The notes: generated by a model from the letters alone, not told the origin. Shown: positions 48,856-59,229, counted from the first letter of the stretch. The stretch: 64,000 nt of DNA from Zanthoxylum bungeanum (GCA_019454045.1 SKCR01006516.1:620001-684000); one strand, 5' to 3'. Made by a program: numbers and translations.

Positions 48856-49220
48856 TAGACCCGGCCAAGGTTCTGATTCGGAACTGGAACCGAACCGGAC
48901 GGTTCCGGTTCCAACCGATTTTGGTTCTGGTTCTGGAACCGAACCGGAACCTAACTGGTTCAAACCGTTGGAACCCTAGGGTTCCAAACTGTTTTTTAAT
49001 TTAATTTTTAATAAAAATGAAAAATGATAAGAATTTTATTTGTAATTTAATGTAATTATGTAATGTAAATTCATTATATAAATTCAAATTCATACTTTTA
49101 AATTATTTTATTTTATTAATCTCAATTTTTTATTTATTAAAAAAAACCGAATAGAACCGGAACCGAACGGTTCGGTTCCGGTTCCGGTTCGGAACCGAAC
49201 CGAACCACCGGCCACCCCTA
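48856..49220. mobile_element. hAT-derived MITE, 365 bp
   Basis: The ends TAGACCCGGCCAAGG and CCGGCCACCCCTA form an imperfect inverted repeat, and GAGTCAAC at 48848-48855 and 49221-49228 is an exact 8-bp TSD. GGTTCCGGTTC-type subterminal repeats tie it to the hAT element at 30986-32886. It has no coding capacity. Confidence 0.93.
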
Positions 49221-49312
49221 GAGTCAACAAATCATCAGGATTGGATTCTTTAGAATATTCACTTCGTTCTTGAGTCCGTCTAATTATAATTAAAATTTGT
49301 GGAATGATGTGA

Positions 49313-49490
49313 TATTTTTTTTGGAATCGTTGGAAATCTCGTCGTCAAATCACCCTTTCCGGGTTTAAACGGAGCAGGTAAAACTCTTGGCAATCCAGAC
49401 TCTTACAAAAAATGCACTCTCTGGATTCAAACCCAAGACCTCAAGGTGAGATCCTGAACCTTACACCACCAAACCACGCCCCTTGGGGAC
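49313..49490 (-). mobile_element. tRNA-derived SINE, minus orientation
   Basis: Read on minus it begins GTCCCCAAGGGGCGTGGTTTGG, where GGCGTGGTTTGGTGG fits a pol III A box. A B box GGTTTGAATCC lies about 50 bases on, followed by a 3' body ending in a short A-rich tail. Flanks GAATGATGTGA (49302-49312) and GAATGATGTAA (49491-49501) are a near-perfect duplication of the size expected for LINE-mobilised insertions. Confidence 0.85.
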
Positions 49491-49551
49491 GAATGATGTA
49501 ACATGCTGCAAGGTTTTTAGTAGTTCACAAGATAGTGAAAACGATTTATGG

Positions 49552-49743
49552 GTTCCCAATGGGCGTGGCTTGGTGATGTAGGGATCAGGATCTCACCTTG
49601 AGGTCCTGTGTTCGAATCCAGAGAGTGATTTCTTGTAAGAGTCTGAGATAATCGGTGATTTTACATGCTCCGTTTAAGCGCAGAATGGGTGGTTTGGCAG
49701 TGGGGTTTCCAACGATTTTAAAATTAAAAAAAAAAACAAAAAA
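49552..49743 (+). mobile_element. tRNA-derived SINE, plus orientation
   Basis: It carries GGCGTGGCTTGGTGATG (A box), TGTTCGAATCC (B box), TTTCTTGTAAGAGTCTGAGA, CATGCTCCGTTTAAG and a terminal A-rich tail. The flanks GAAAACGATTTATGG (49537-49551) and GAAAACGGTTTATGG (49744-49758) are a 15-base duplication with one mismatch. It shares its whole length with the minus copy 60 bases away. Confidence 0.9.
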
Positions 49744-50033
49744 GAAAACGGTTTATGGAAAGAACAAAAAAGTACAATAACAATAGTCCTCCCTAAGGAT
49801 GGCAGTGGGTAGGGTATGGTGTGGGTTTTCCTTTACCAAACCTGCACCCGCATATGTAAATAAATTACCAAACTGGCACCATATCCGCTGCGGGTTTTAA
49901 TTTTCATTACCAAACCCGCACCACATATAAAAATAAATTACCAAACCCGCACTGGTACCCAACATATTTTTTGTGGGTTCTTAAAATATTGAATTCATTT
50001 ATGTTCTTAATAATATAATTTCTTAATTAAACA

Positions 50034-50156
50034 TTAATATTTACGTTTTGCACTTAATTGCTTCCTACAGTAGTTACAAATGGCTACATATTCTAAATCC
50101 CCACCAATTTTTTGTCTTTTAAAGTGCTCCCAAACTTCAGAAGTCAATCTACAATT
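50034..50156 (-). pseudogene. hAT BED zinc finger, second fragment
   Basis: Reading on minus from the gypsy-3 border gives NCRLTSEVWEHFKRQKIGGD, then LEYVAICNYCRKQLSAKRKY and a stop at 50034. The VWEHF start and CNYC cysteines are BED-finger hallmarks. The histidine part and everything beyond are deleted. Confidence 0.88.
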
Positions 50157-50161
50157 AGTTG

Positions 50162-50990
50162 TGTTGACGGCGGATTTTGGTCTCAGGGGCAATATGGGAA
50201 TATCACTCCCGAGACTAATCCTCCCTCAATAGTGAATTTGTTTGGTTATGGGGGACCAAAGGCAAATTTAGCAAAAGACAGATAATACGCCAATCGACAA
50301 GGAGAATTAACGTGGTTCGGTGGATCTTGGTCCGACCTACGTCCACGGGCACAAAAATGGTGATACTTTTATTACTTAAACACGATTCTCAGCTCTCTCT
50401 TTTGTTTACAAGTCAGAGCTTGATGATTCTGATCTCAACTTTTTACCTCCAACTTGTCCTCATTATTCTCTCTTTCTTGTTTTCCCCTTTACCTATGCTC
50501 TACCCTCCTATTTATAATAGTGTAGAAATCATATTCCTATTTGTACAAGAATTTCCTAGTTGAAACAATTTCATTTCCCATAAGGATTCCTAGTCAAAAC
50601 TATTCCCTTTTCCCATAAGGATTCCTAATCAAAACTACATTTACTTCATTTATCCTATTAGGATATTAACTCACCAGTTTTCCTCATGAAAATAGGATAT
50701 CTTTCTTATCTTATCCATAAGAATGGGATGCTTTTGTCTTCCTGAGCACGCCTCGTCATGTGCTCGGTCTCCATGAGGTCGGTCATGATAGCCATTTGAA
50801 CTGAGAATGCTGCTGTCGATCTGATAATGCTCGGTCATCCGATCTCAAGTGCTCGGCCATTTAGTATAAAGTGCTCGGCCTCTTACCGTCAAGTTGTCGG
50901 GTCGGCTTTAATGGTCTCGATCAATGGAGTTACCCTTTTTACCCTGTCGTGTTGTTTAAATAACATAGTGCCCGAAAAACACCATCAACA
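50162..50990 (-). repeat. 3' LTR of gypsy-3
   Basis: It is 829 bases, nearly identical to 56255-57080 with a handful of substitutions and single-base indels visible on alignment by eye. A TATAAATA box lies at 50509-50516 on minus, downstream of the CTCGG-rich U3. Confidence 0.95.
50509..50516 (-). promoter_or_regulatory. Predicted TATA box of gypsy-3 LTR
   Basis: On minus the bases read TATTATAAATAGGAGG, a strong plant TATA consensus, about 480 bases from the LTR start. The same sequence is present in the other LTR near 56598-56605. Confidence 0.6.
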
Positions 50991-51379
50991 TCTGTCCCCT
51001 AGTTCTCGGTAACAACGAGTTTGTGAGTTGATGCCGGGAGGGAACTAAAAAAAGATGGTGTGCTGATCGCCTAGCTGGTGGTCGTTCCAGAAATCACCGA
51101 GAAATTGTCTTTGTCATCAACTAAGTCTTCTGTTTCTATCTTCATATCCTTGGTTTATTGGAGATGCTGGCTCTATTCAGAATGATTCTCCACCTCAAAG
51201 CAAATTGCTTACTTGGGTCTTTCCATCAGGAGATGAAGTTCCTCTTGTTGTCCAAACTAAAAATGACTCCTCCTCTGTAATATCTGTACCAGAGATTTGG
51301 GGGTCCTGACCCCTGACTGATCCAATCTCGATTGTGAGGAGAAAATTTTGCCTCTGAGCTAACGATGATGTGCTCGGTG
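50991..51379 (-). other. Gypsy-3 3' end, polypurine tract and non-coding DNA
   Basis: The minus-strand bases GAACTAGGGGACAGA at 50991-51005 abut the LTR and fit a polypurine tract. The remainder is non-coding up to the first tandem repeats. Confidence 0.65.
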
Positions 51380-51900
51380 GCATGTGATCCTGTCTCGAGC
51401 TGTGAGAGATGCTCGGGCCTGGGGGAACGTTTCGTCCCCAGTCCGAAGGACTGACTCGGTGGGACGCAACCCGACCCCGAGTTTGAAAGGCACTTGGACC
51501 TGAGGGAATGTTACGTCCCCGGTCCGAAGGGCTGACTCGGTGGGACGTAACCGACCCCGAGCTGAAAGAATCACTTGGTCCTGGGGGAATGTTACGTCCC
51601 CAGTCCAAAGGCAGACTCGGTGGGACTCGCCCGACCCCGAGCTGTAAAAATCACTTGGTCCTGGGGGAATGTTACGTCCCCAGTCCAAAGGCAGACTCGG
51701 TGGGACATCGCCCGACCCCGAGCTGTAAAAATCACTTGGTCCTGGGGGAATGTTACGTCCCCGGGCCAATAAGCATGACTCGGTGGGACATCGCCCGACC
51801 CCGAGCTGTGTGAAAGACTTGGACCTGGGGGAATGTTACCTCCCCAGTCCAAAGAAACCGACTCGGTGGGACGTAACCCGACCCCGAGCTGTGTGAAACC
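51380..51900. repeat. Diverged ~80-bp tandem repeats (older units)
   Basis: About six units share GGGGGAATGTTACGTCCCC, GACTCGGTGGGAC and CCGACCCCGAGCTG. They differ from one another more than the 52795-53600 units, with ATCACTTGGTCC joins in the middle ones. Long frames here on both strands (for example 51195-51608 and 51359-51769 minus) follow from the repeat period. Confidence 0.85.
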
Positions 51901-51902
51901 AA

Positions 51903-52075
51903 GTGACCTCGGCGGAACGAATCCAGCCCCGGGCTGAATAAATAAGTGGCCTCGGCGGAACGAATCCATCTCCGAGCCAGGTAATCCAAGCGGCCTCGGC
52001 GGGACGAATCCAGCCCCGAGCCGAATAATCCAAGTGGCCTCGGCGGAACGAATCCAGCCCCGAACCGAATAGTTC
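51903..52075. repeat. 42-44-bp tandem repeat, four units
   Basis: The block GCCTCGGCGGAACGAATCCA followed by a GCCCCGAGCCGAATA-like stretch occurs four times with a 42-44-base period. It directly follows the older 80-bp units and is a different sequence. Confidence 0.85.
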
Positions 52076-52359
52076 TTGGGACTTGTACAGAAGGGAAGTG
52101 AATCAACCTTTTGCGAAGCCCTACCGAGTCTGGCATGGGCGTCCCTCTGCCAGATCGGTAAAAAACGAAAACAAGATTTAAATAAAATTGAAAGGTGGGG
52201 GTGACTTAGCACCTATCCCGAAAATGTTTTTTTTGTAAGCATAAACAACAACATGGATGCCTCAAAACAGCGTCCTGCCCGAGGTCTCCAAAACACAATT
52301 CTGAATCTTTCAATTCAGCGTCCTGGCGAACCAGAATTCGGATCAAAAAGAGCGTTTGA

Positions 52360-52760
52360 TTGGTAAGGGCACATCCTCTACACGTCGGTCCACTGGGGAG
52401 CCTGTGTATTTCATGAGGGCTCCTCCTTACCACGCTGGAGTAGGCACACGCTACAGGGGCTCTATGCATCCCCGTGCTGTGCCTCCCACGGATCCGAGTG
52501 ATGAATGGATCAAAGAGTGTCCGGGACGCTAAGGGCATATCCCTCCTTAGGTCCGGTATCACTGGAGCTAGCAATCGTCACGGGGGCCTCGTCACTCCCC
52601 GTGCTATGCTTTCCCACGGATCCATTACATCGGGTAAATGAGGATCAAAGAGTGTTCGACACATTAAGGGCATACTCCTCCTTATGTTCGGTAACACTGG
52701 AGTAAGCAATCGCTACGGGGGTATCATCCCTCCCCGTGCTATGCTTCTCATGGATCCTAT
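52360..52760. repeat. ~140-165-bp tandem repeat, three units
   Basis: Shared blocks are GGGCATACTCCTCCTTA (near 52367, 52531 and 52668, with variants), CACTGGAGYWAGCAATCG and CTCCCCGTGCTATGC followed by ACGGATCC. Spacing is about 137-165 bases. Confidence 0.75.
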
Positions 52761-52794
52761 GCGTCGATATGTCCCTAAGGACCCTGAGCTGAGG

Positions 52795-53600
52795 GAGATG
52801 GTTCTGGGGGAATGTCCCGTCCCCAGACTAATGATTATGACTCGGTGGGACGTAACCCGACCCCGAGCTGAAAAAGGCGCTTGGACCTGGGGGAATGTTA
52901 CGTCCCAGTCGAAGGGCTGACTCGGTGGGATGTACCCGACCCCGAGCTGAAGAAGGCACTTGGACCTGGGGGAATGTTCGTCCCCAGTCCGAAGGGCTGA
53001 CTCGGTGGGGTGTACCCGACCCCGAGCTGAAGAAGGCACTTGGACCTGGGGGAATGTTACGTCCCCAGTCCGAAGGGCTGACTCGGTGGGATGTACCCGA
53101 CCCCGAGCTGAAGAAGGCACTTGGACCTGGGGGAATGTTACGTCCCCAGTCCGAAGGGCTGACTCGGTGGGATGTACCCGACCCCGAGCTGAAGAAGGCA
53201 CTTGGACCTGGGGGAATGTTACGTCCCCAGTCCGAAGGGCTGACTCGGTGGGGTGTACCCGACCCCGAGCTGAAGAAGGCACTTGGACCTGGGGGAATGT
53301 TACGTCCCCAGTCCGAAGGGCTGACTCGGTGGGATGTACCCGACCCCGAGCTGAAGAAGGCACTTGGACCTGGGGGAATGTTACGTCCCCAGTCCGAAGG
53401 GCTGACTCGGTGGGGTGTACCCGACCCCGAGCTGAAGAAGGCACTTGGACCTGGGGGAATGTTACGTCCCCAGTCCGAAGGGCTGACTCGGTGGGATGTA
53501 CCCGACCCCGAGCTGAAGAAGGCACTTGGACCTGGGGGAATGTTACGTCCCTAGTCCGAAGGGCTGACTCGGTGGGATATACCCGACCCCGAGTTTGTTT
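52795..53600. repeat. 81-bp tandem repeat, about ten units, eight nearly identical
   Basis: TGGACCTGGGGGAATGTTAC recurs exactly every 81 bases, for example at 53041, 53122, 53203 and 53284. Each unit then carries CCGAAGGGCTGACTCGG and CGACCCCGAGCTGAAGAAGG. Adjacent units alternate mainly between GGGATGTACCC and GGGGTGTACCC. Since 81 is 27 codons, long repetitive frames (219 aa and 216 aa on plus, 270 aa on minus) stay open without being genes. Confidence 0.95.
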
Positions 53601-53743
53601 GGAATATTAAGGGCGAATTTCTCCTTATGTTTTGGTTTGTTGCATTGAGTATGTCCCCGGAGTTCTTTTGCAAACTTTTATTTTTCAGAAGAGCGGATAA
53701 ATAACAAAAGTTTTTATTGATACTTGGGGACATACTGCGCTTT

Positions 53744-54771
53744 TTACAACTTTCTGTGGGCCATTTCGAGAAAGGTTCTGTATTTTGAATCTCTGCCCCT
53801 TATTTGTTGGTAGTAAGCAGATAGGAGGGAGGGGACGTTTACTGGAAGTATTTTCTCAACATCTCGGCATTCCAGAAGGTCTCGTCGTATGGACTCGCTC
53901 AGGCCTCCCCCTATCTTTAAACTTTTCCCTGCCCCGTAAAGTTCTATCTCCTCGGTTTCCTCAGCTGCAGCTAGTCGAGCACTTTTGTTTGGCCAGGTGC
54001 CTGGGTCTCTCTTCTTCTTCTTCTCCCTGGTTCCTTTGTCGTTTTCGACTGTCTTCTGTGATGCATAGAGTTTCTTGTGAGAGAGTTGCGAAGCAGCTGC
54101 GAGCTGTTTTCTGGCTTCCGCACACAATTCCAATCCCTTCCCGGGTGGGGAATTTCAGTTTTAGGTGGTAGCAAGACATCGCGGCTTTCGTTTTCATCAT
54201 GAAGGGTCGCCCCACGATGGCCTGGTAACTGCTCATGCAGTCTACCACAGTGAAGTTGTCATGATCGTCCGGGTCCGGGGATGTGTCCCGACAGTCATCG
54301 CCAACTGTATTCTTCCCAGCGGGATAACGGCGCTGCTCCTCCGAAACCGTATAAGGGAGTGCTATCGTTGGTAAGGGTTGCATATTCTACCCCTAGGTTG
54401 TCCAGTGCTTCTCTGGAAATTATATCAACTGCGCTCCCGGGGTCTACTAGGATTCTGTCTACTTCCGACCCGCTGATGACTGCCTTGATTATCAATGCAT
54501 CGTCATGAGGGAAACTTACTCCTCGGGTATCCTCATCAGTGAACATTATTGGTATCGACCGGCTTCCCGGTTGCCTTGTGCCCTGCTCTGTTTCTAAGAC
54601 ATCTGGTCGTCGGGTTCTGCTGTAATCTTTCCTTGACCGGTTGGAGTTTCCGGCCAGTGTTTTTCCTCCTGCGATGATATTGATTTGGCGACCACGTGCT
54701 CTTTGTCTGGCCGTCATGATCTCGTGGTCAATGTATTTGTTGAGATACCCGTTCCGTGCTAGATCCTCCAT
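53744..54771 (-). pseudogene. Gypsy-3 retropepsin and truncated start of pol
   Basis: The 54295-54771 frame gives MEDLARNGYLNKYIDHEIMT then a protease-like VDRILVDPGSAVDIISREAL, in which the catalytic D-T/S-G triad is written D-P-G. After a frameshift, 53961-54383 reads DNFTVVDCMSSYQAIVGRPF and MKTKAAMSCYHLKLKFPTRE, the protease-RT linker typical of Tat elements. A third frame has GAGKSLKIGGGLSESIRRDL, normally just before RT, but then runs to a stop with no RT. The deletion junction is near 53880. Confidence 0.8.
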
Positions 54772-54779
54772 TTGCTCTC

Positions 54780-56201
54780 GCAGATCTTTACATCCGTCCG
54801 TTACATGTCCTTTGGAGTTGTGGTGTACACAATAAGCCTTTTGGTTTCTTCTGTCCGGAGGGAATCTTTTTGGTCGGGTTCCACTAAGAGGCCTTTCCCC
54901 TGGATCTCCATGACAATTTGTCCCAGTGGTTTCTTTAGGGGAATGTATGCATCTTCCCCGACCACATGGTTTACTTGGGTTGGCGGCCCTTCTCTCTTGA
55001 TTGTCCCGGTGCAGTGGTTGAATTCTTTGTACTTCGGGAGTGGTCTTCTGGATTCTCTTTCTGTTCGGCGGGGAGCACCCTCCCTTGCGGTTCTTTCTCT
55101 GATAGTGTTCCCTTTTCGGGATACTTTCTCTTCGTTCTCAATAGGACGTACTTCCGGGCTACCTCCAGTGCGGTAGCGTAGTCTGGTGTCTCATGGATCC
55201 TCAGGTGGGTCCACAGTTTCCCGACCCTTAGGGCCCCTTTCAGACTTTCCAGGGCTTCTTGGGATTCGTACCCTCCGACCTCGAGTACAGTGTTGTGATA
55301 CCTTTCAATGAAGCTTTTCAGTGTTTCGTCGTCTCCTTGTTTCATGAGCCTTAGTTCTCCTATTGTTTTTTTGGGGACGCAAGCCCCTTTGAAGTGTCGA
55401 ATGAACGACTTCTTAAGTTGTGTGAAGTCTCTGATGCTCCCCGGAGCCAGGCTTCTGTACCATAGGATGGTGGGTCCACTTAAAGTTAGGGGGAACACTT
55501 TGCAGATGGCATCTCCTACTACTCCCTGGACTTCCATCAACAAGACAAAGCTTTCGATGTGTGATTTCGGGTCAGAGTGGCCTTTGTAGGGTGCCATGGT
55601 CGGCATGCTGAATCGCTTTGGGAACTGTGTTGCCTTTATTTCTTCCGTAAGGGGAGACCCCTCTTCCTCGCCTTGGGTGTCTCCCGCGCCGATCTTGAGG
55701 CCTTCTCCCCATCTGGTCATCTCTTTTCTCAACCAAGATTTTATTTCACGGGTTGTGCCCCCGTGTCGCCTCCTGTGCCCTTCCGTGTGTCTATTGCCCC
55801 GGGTGCGGCATTCCTCATCCCTTGGAATTTCCCGCACACTTTCGCTATGCTCCATGTCCTCTTTTCTGAAGTCGTAGAGACTGTCATAGGAGGGATCCGG
55901 TGATGGTCTTCCTTCTTCTTCTTCTTCCCACGTGTCCTCTGTTTGCAAATCTTTTTCTACAACTACGGATTTTATCCCATAGGGGCCCCTCCTCCTGGGT
56001 CTATCGTCTTCACTTGTGTCTATCACCCTTTTCCCTTCTGCTCTTTTACTTTTTCTTCGACTGGTTCCGATGTCGGTCTTCGTTGTTCGTTCCCTCCATT
56101 CTCTCCAACCGATCTATCATGGATTTCATGCTTTCTTCCATCTTTTTCATCCAGTCTGTTGCTGGACTCCCTGAAGATTGATGATTTCCGTCTTCTGCCA
56201 T
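54780..56201 (-). pseudogene. Gypsy-3 gag (Retrotrans_gag), frameshifted
   Basis: The first ATG is at 56201 (MAEDGNHQSSGSPATDWMKK, helical). A frameshift near 56040 leads to the 351-aa frame 54971-56026, with a charged region, then capsid text FPLTLSGPTILWYRSLAPGS, FTQLKKSFIRHFKGACVPKK and LKSFIERYHNTVLEVGGYES, the core of the Retrotrans_gag family. Near 54780-54840 another frame shows YCVHHNSKGHVTDGCKDL, the CHHC-like motif of Tat gag. The 351-codon frame is intact, so damage may be limited to two frameshifts. Confidence 0.88.
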
Positions 56202-56233
56202 TTGTCTTATCACGTGAACTGCTTTTTGTGAAG

Positions 56234-56252
56234 TTCCCCACAGACGGCGCCA
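56234..56252 (-). other. Primer-binding site of gypsy-3
   Basis: The minus strand reads TGGCGCCGTCTGTGGGGAA two bases inside the right LTR. This GGCGCCGTCTGTGGG type is frequent in plant Tat-like gypsy elements, by recall. It fixes the right LTR as the 5' LTR. Confidence 0.85.
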
Positions 56253-56254
56253 AC

Positions 56255-57080
56255 TGTTGACGGCGGATTTTGGTCTCAGGGGCAATATGGGAATATCACT
56301 CCCGAGACTAATCCTCCCTCAATAGTGAATTTGTTTGGTTATGGGGGACCAAAGGCAAATTTAGCAAAAGACAGATAATACGCCAATCGACAAGGAGAAT
56401 TAACGTGGTTCGGTGGATCTTGGTCCGACCTACGTCCACGGGCACAAAAATGGTGATATTTATTACTTAAACACGATTCTCAGCTCTCTCTTTTGTTTAC
56501 AAGTCAGAGCTTGATGATTCTGATCTCAACTTTTTACTCCAACTTGTCCTCATTATTCTCCTTTCTTGTTTTCCCCTTTACCTATGCTCTACCCTCCTAT
56601 TTATAATAGTGTAGAAATCATATTCCTATTTGTACAAGAATTTCCTAGTTGAAACAATTTCATTTTCCATAAGGATTCCTAGTCAAAACTATTCCCTTTT
56701 CCCATAAGGATTCCTAATCAAAAACTACATTTACTTCATTTATCCTATTAGGATATTAACTCACCAGTTTTCCTCATGAAAATAGGATATCTTTCTTATC
56801 TTATCCATAAGAATGGGATGCTTTGTCTTCCTGAGCACGCCTCGTCATGTGCTCGGTCTCCATGAGGTCGGTCATGATAGCCATTTGAACTGAGAATGCT
56901 GCTGTCGATCTGATAATGCTCGGTCATCCGATCTCAAGTGCTCGGCCATTTAGTATAAAGTGCTCGGCCTCTTACCGTCAAGTTGTCGGGTCGGCTTTAA
57001 CGGTCTCGATCAATGGAGTTACCCTTTTTACCCTTGTCGTGTTGTTTAAATAACATAGTGCCCGAAAAACACCATCAACA
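56255..57080 (-). repeat. 5' LTR of gypsy-3
   Basis: It is 826 bases, the partner of 50162-50990, bounded by the PBS on the left and TSD AGTTG on the right. The near-identity of the LTR pair points to the most recent LTR-element insertion that can be dated within this window. Confidence 0.95.
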
Positions 57081-57203
57081 AGTTGCCCCACTCGTAATTT
57101 CTTCACTTCTTAGTGGAGTTTGGTTTGAAGCTACCTCATTTTGTTGATGGTGGTATTGCTCTTGCACTTGCTCATCACTTTCCCGTGATTGAATATTCTC
57201 CAT
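57081..57203 (-). pseudogene. hAT transposase N-terminus, first fragment
   Basis: The ATG at 57203 begins MENIQSRESDEQVQEQYHHQ and runs 41 codons to GAT at the gypsy-3 border. Counting the TSD once, the frame continues in phase into NCRLTSEVWEHF at 50156, so the element was inserted within an open frame. Confidence 0.88.
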
Positions 57204-58299
57204 CTATAATATAAAAAAAAAGAATATTAATCAAAAAGTCTATAATTCAAAAAAACATGAATAACAAAATAAAAAAGGCTGCATATATTGTCACAATTTT
57301 TATGCATTCATGAATATTTTTCAACTTTCAGCACCGTGACATCAATGGAAACACATTTCTGACTAACATCACTGTGATATGATTCAAGTCTTTCAAATTA
57401 CCAAAGTTGTTACTTCACAACTATCATGGTCGCAAGTTTGTAGTCCCTGGTGGGCTGATTTGGCCACGACTATCCTAGTAGGCTAATTTTGTTCCAGGGC
57501 ATTATTTTTCATTTTAATATTATCAAGATTTAGTTTAATTTATATTTAGAATATAATTAGGGATATATTTTAAATTACTCTCAATACTATCAAAAAATAT
57601 ATTAAAATTGAATTGCTACATTACAATCATTAATTATCAATTAAAAAGAAAGAAGTCTAAAAAAAAGAATAGCAATATGGATTATAAAATATGCAAATCC
57701 ATTAAGCCTTTGTTCTCCGTCATCATCCATAAAATTTATTCAACTCAAAAATCATAAAAACACTTTCATTTTTTGTGGAATACGATTAACATAAAGTTGA
57801 AAAAGGAAAAGCTCAACTTTGATATAAGAATAACAAGAGTAATAAAGAAGCTTATTAAATACTTTAGCCCCACTACTTACATAATATTGGAGGACTTTTC
57901 AGGGATACTTCTTTACTTTTGTCAATTCTAAAATGGAGAAGTCAGAAGATAACCAGAAACTAAACAGAAGATGAGCAAGTTGCGGTTAGTGCCTGGGAGT
58001 GGGAGTGTGAGAATAGTATTTTAGGTTTTGTAAGCTCTTTTTATATGAGGGTTTTTTTTATATTGCCCTAAAAATATAAATTTTAAAAAAAAAAATTTGC
58101 AGGTAGCGGATACCCGTTGCGGGTATCCGTATATTTTACTTAATTACCAAACCCGCACAAAACCCGCATCAAACCCGCAGCGAGTTTTGCTTTAAATTAC
58201 CAAACCTGCACCGAACCCGCTTAAATAATTACCAAATCTTACCCATTGCGGGCGGATTTTTGCGAGTTTGCGGGTAAAATTGCCATTCCTAGTCCTCCC

Positions 58300-58674
58300 G
58301 TTTGAACCCTCCATTGTTTATTCTCTTACATTGGCCGATGGGCGCAAGTCCCCAGCTAAATGATAGTTTTTTAGCCACGTTGGTGTTGTTGCAGTAGTAG
58401 TTATAATAAGTGTTTTCATAATCGGATTGATGATAAAAAATTATCAAAAATATTAATTTTTGATTTTAAAAATTAAAAAAAAAAATTGAACCAATCTAAT
58501 CTGATTCAACAATTTTTACCGATTTTTACCTGATTTTGACTGATTTTTTACTATCCAATTTTTATCGATTAACCGAATAGGACATTACTGATGGTACCTT
58601 GTGTTGGGACTTTTGCAAGTTAAAATTATTCCATTGCCATTGGTTTGTGAAAACAAATTTCTCGTCTTTGAACA
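58300..58674. other. Intergenic DNA, no feature seen
   Basis: The sequence is A/T-rich with an A run near 58478-58487. I see no gene, transposon end or repeat. Confidence 0.5.
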
Positions 58675-58682
58675 TTGTCGAG

Positions 58683-59229
58683 TAGGGGTGGCAATTTGGG
58701 TTAGGACTCGTTTATTCGTTCGATTCGATTCGCTTTAAAACGAATATGAGTTTGAAAAAATAGATTCGTTTAATAAATGAGGTAATTCGATTCGATTCGT
58801 TTATTAAACGAATCGAATACGAATTTAAACTCATTAATTCGTTTATCTGTTTAGGATTTATTTTATTATTTTTTTCACTAGTTATTGTTATTTTTCAATT
58901 AAGATTTGAGAAATTATGGCTAATTACCAGAGAATAAATAATATTGTCGATATTTAGTGAGATATTTGTAGTGAATATATTAATTACATATTTCAAATGT
59001 ATGAATTTATGAAGAATTAATGTAAATAAATTATGGTAAATTATGTTATTGAATAATATTATGACTAACTGAATATTCGTATTCGATTCGTTTAATAAAT
59101 GAATCGAATACGAATCATGATATTAATATTCGTTTAATAAACGAATCGAATACGAATCCATCACAATTTAATTCGATTCATTTATGATTCGATGCAAATT
59201 CGATTCGTTGATTCGTTTTGCCACCCCTA
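58683..59229. mobile_element. hAT-like MITE, 547 bp
   Basis: Ends TAGGGGTGGCAATTTGGG and TTTTGCCACCCCTA are inverted repeats, and TTGTCGAG at 58675-58682 and 59230-59237 is an exact 8-bp TSD. Subterminal ATTCGATTCGTTTATTAAACG-type repeats occur near both ends. It has no coding content. It lies about 190 bases beyond the stop codon of the CCCH gene. Confidence 0.92.

Larger units (their letters stand above)
50162..57080 (-). mobile_element. Gypsy-3: Tat-like non-autonomous Ty3/gypsy (TR-GAG type) with tandem-repeat 3' region
   Basis: LTRs at 50162-50990 and 56255-57080 start TGTTGACGGCGGATTTTGG and end ACCATCAACA on +. AGTTG flanks both ends (50157-50161 and 57081-57085). The PBS beside the right LTR and polypurine tract beside the left LTR give minus orientation. 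It encodes gag and a protease remnant. RT, RNase H and integrase are missing. In their place, at about 51380-53600, are several families of tandem repeats. Tat-lineage elements (for example Ogre and Retand) are known for such 3' repeats. Confidence 0.9.
49794..58291 (-). mobile_element. hAT deletion derivative, split by gypsy-3
   Basis: The ends TAAGGATGGCAGTGGG and GCCATTCCTA are imperfect inverted repeats, and GTCCTCCC at 49786-49793 and 58292-58299 is an exact 8-bp TSD. AAACCCGCA-type repeats fill both termini. Without gypsy-3 it is about 1.57 kb. It keeps the 5' end of a transposase gene (BED finger) on minus and lacks the catalytic and dimerisation regions. The 57204-58090 stretch is its AT-rich 5' non-coding part. 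Confidence 0.9.

Noticed and set aside
49552..49743. tRNA gene
   Set aside because: A and B boxes are present but no cloverleaf is possible. The poly-A tail and long TSD make it a SINE.
51380..53600. CRISPR-like regular repeats
   Set aside because: Units are 42-165 bases with no spacer variety, in a plant retrotransposon. There is no prokaryotic context.
52713..53610. Long repetitive frames that look like a repeat protein
   Set aside because: They are a consequence of the 81-bp period having no stop in three frames. Three overlapping versions exist on both strands and none has a gene context.
54772..55903. Plus-strand frames over the gypsy-3 gag region
   Set aside because: They are shadows of the minus-strand gag, which has clear Retrotrans_gag text.
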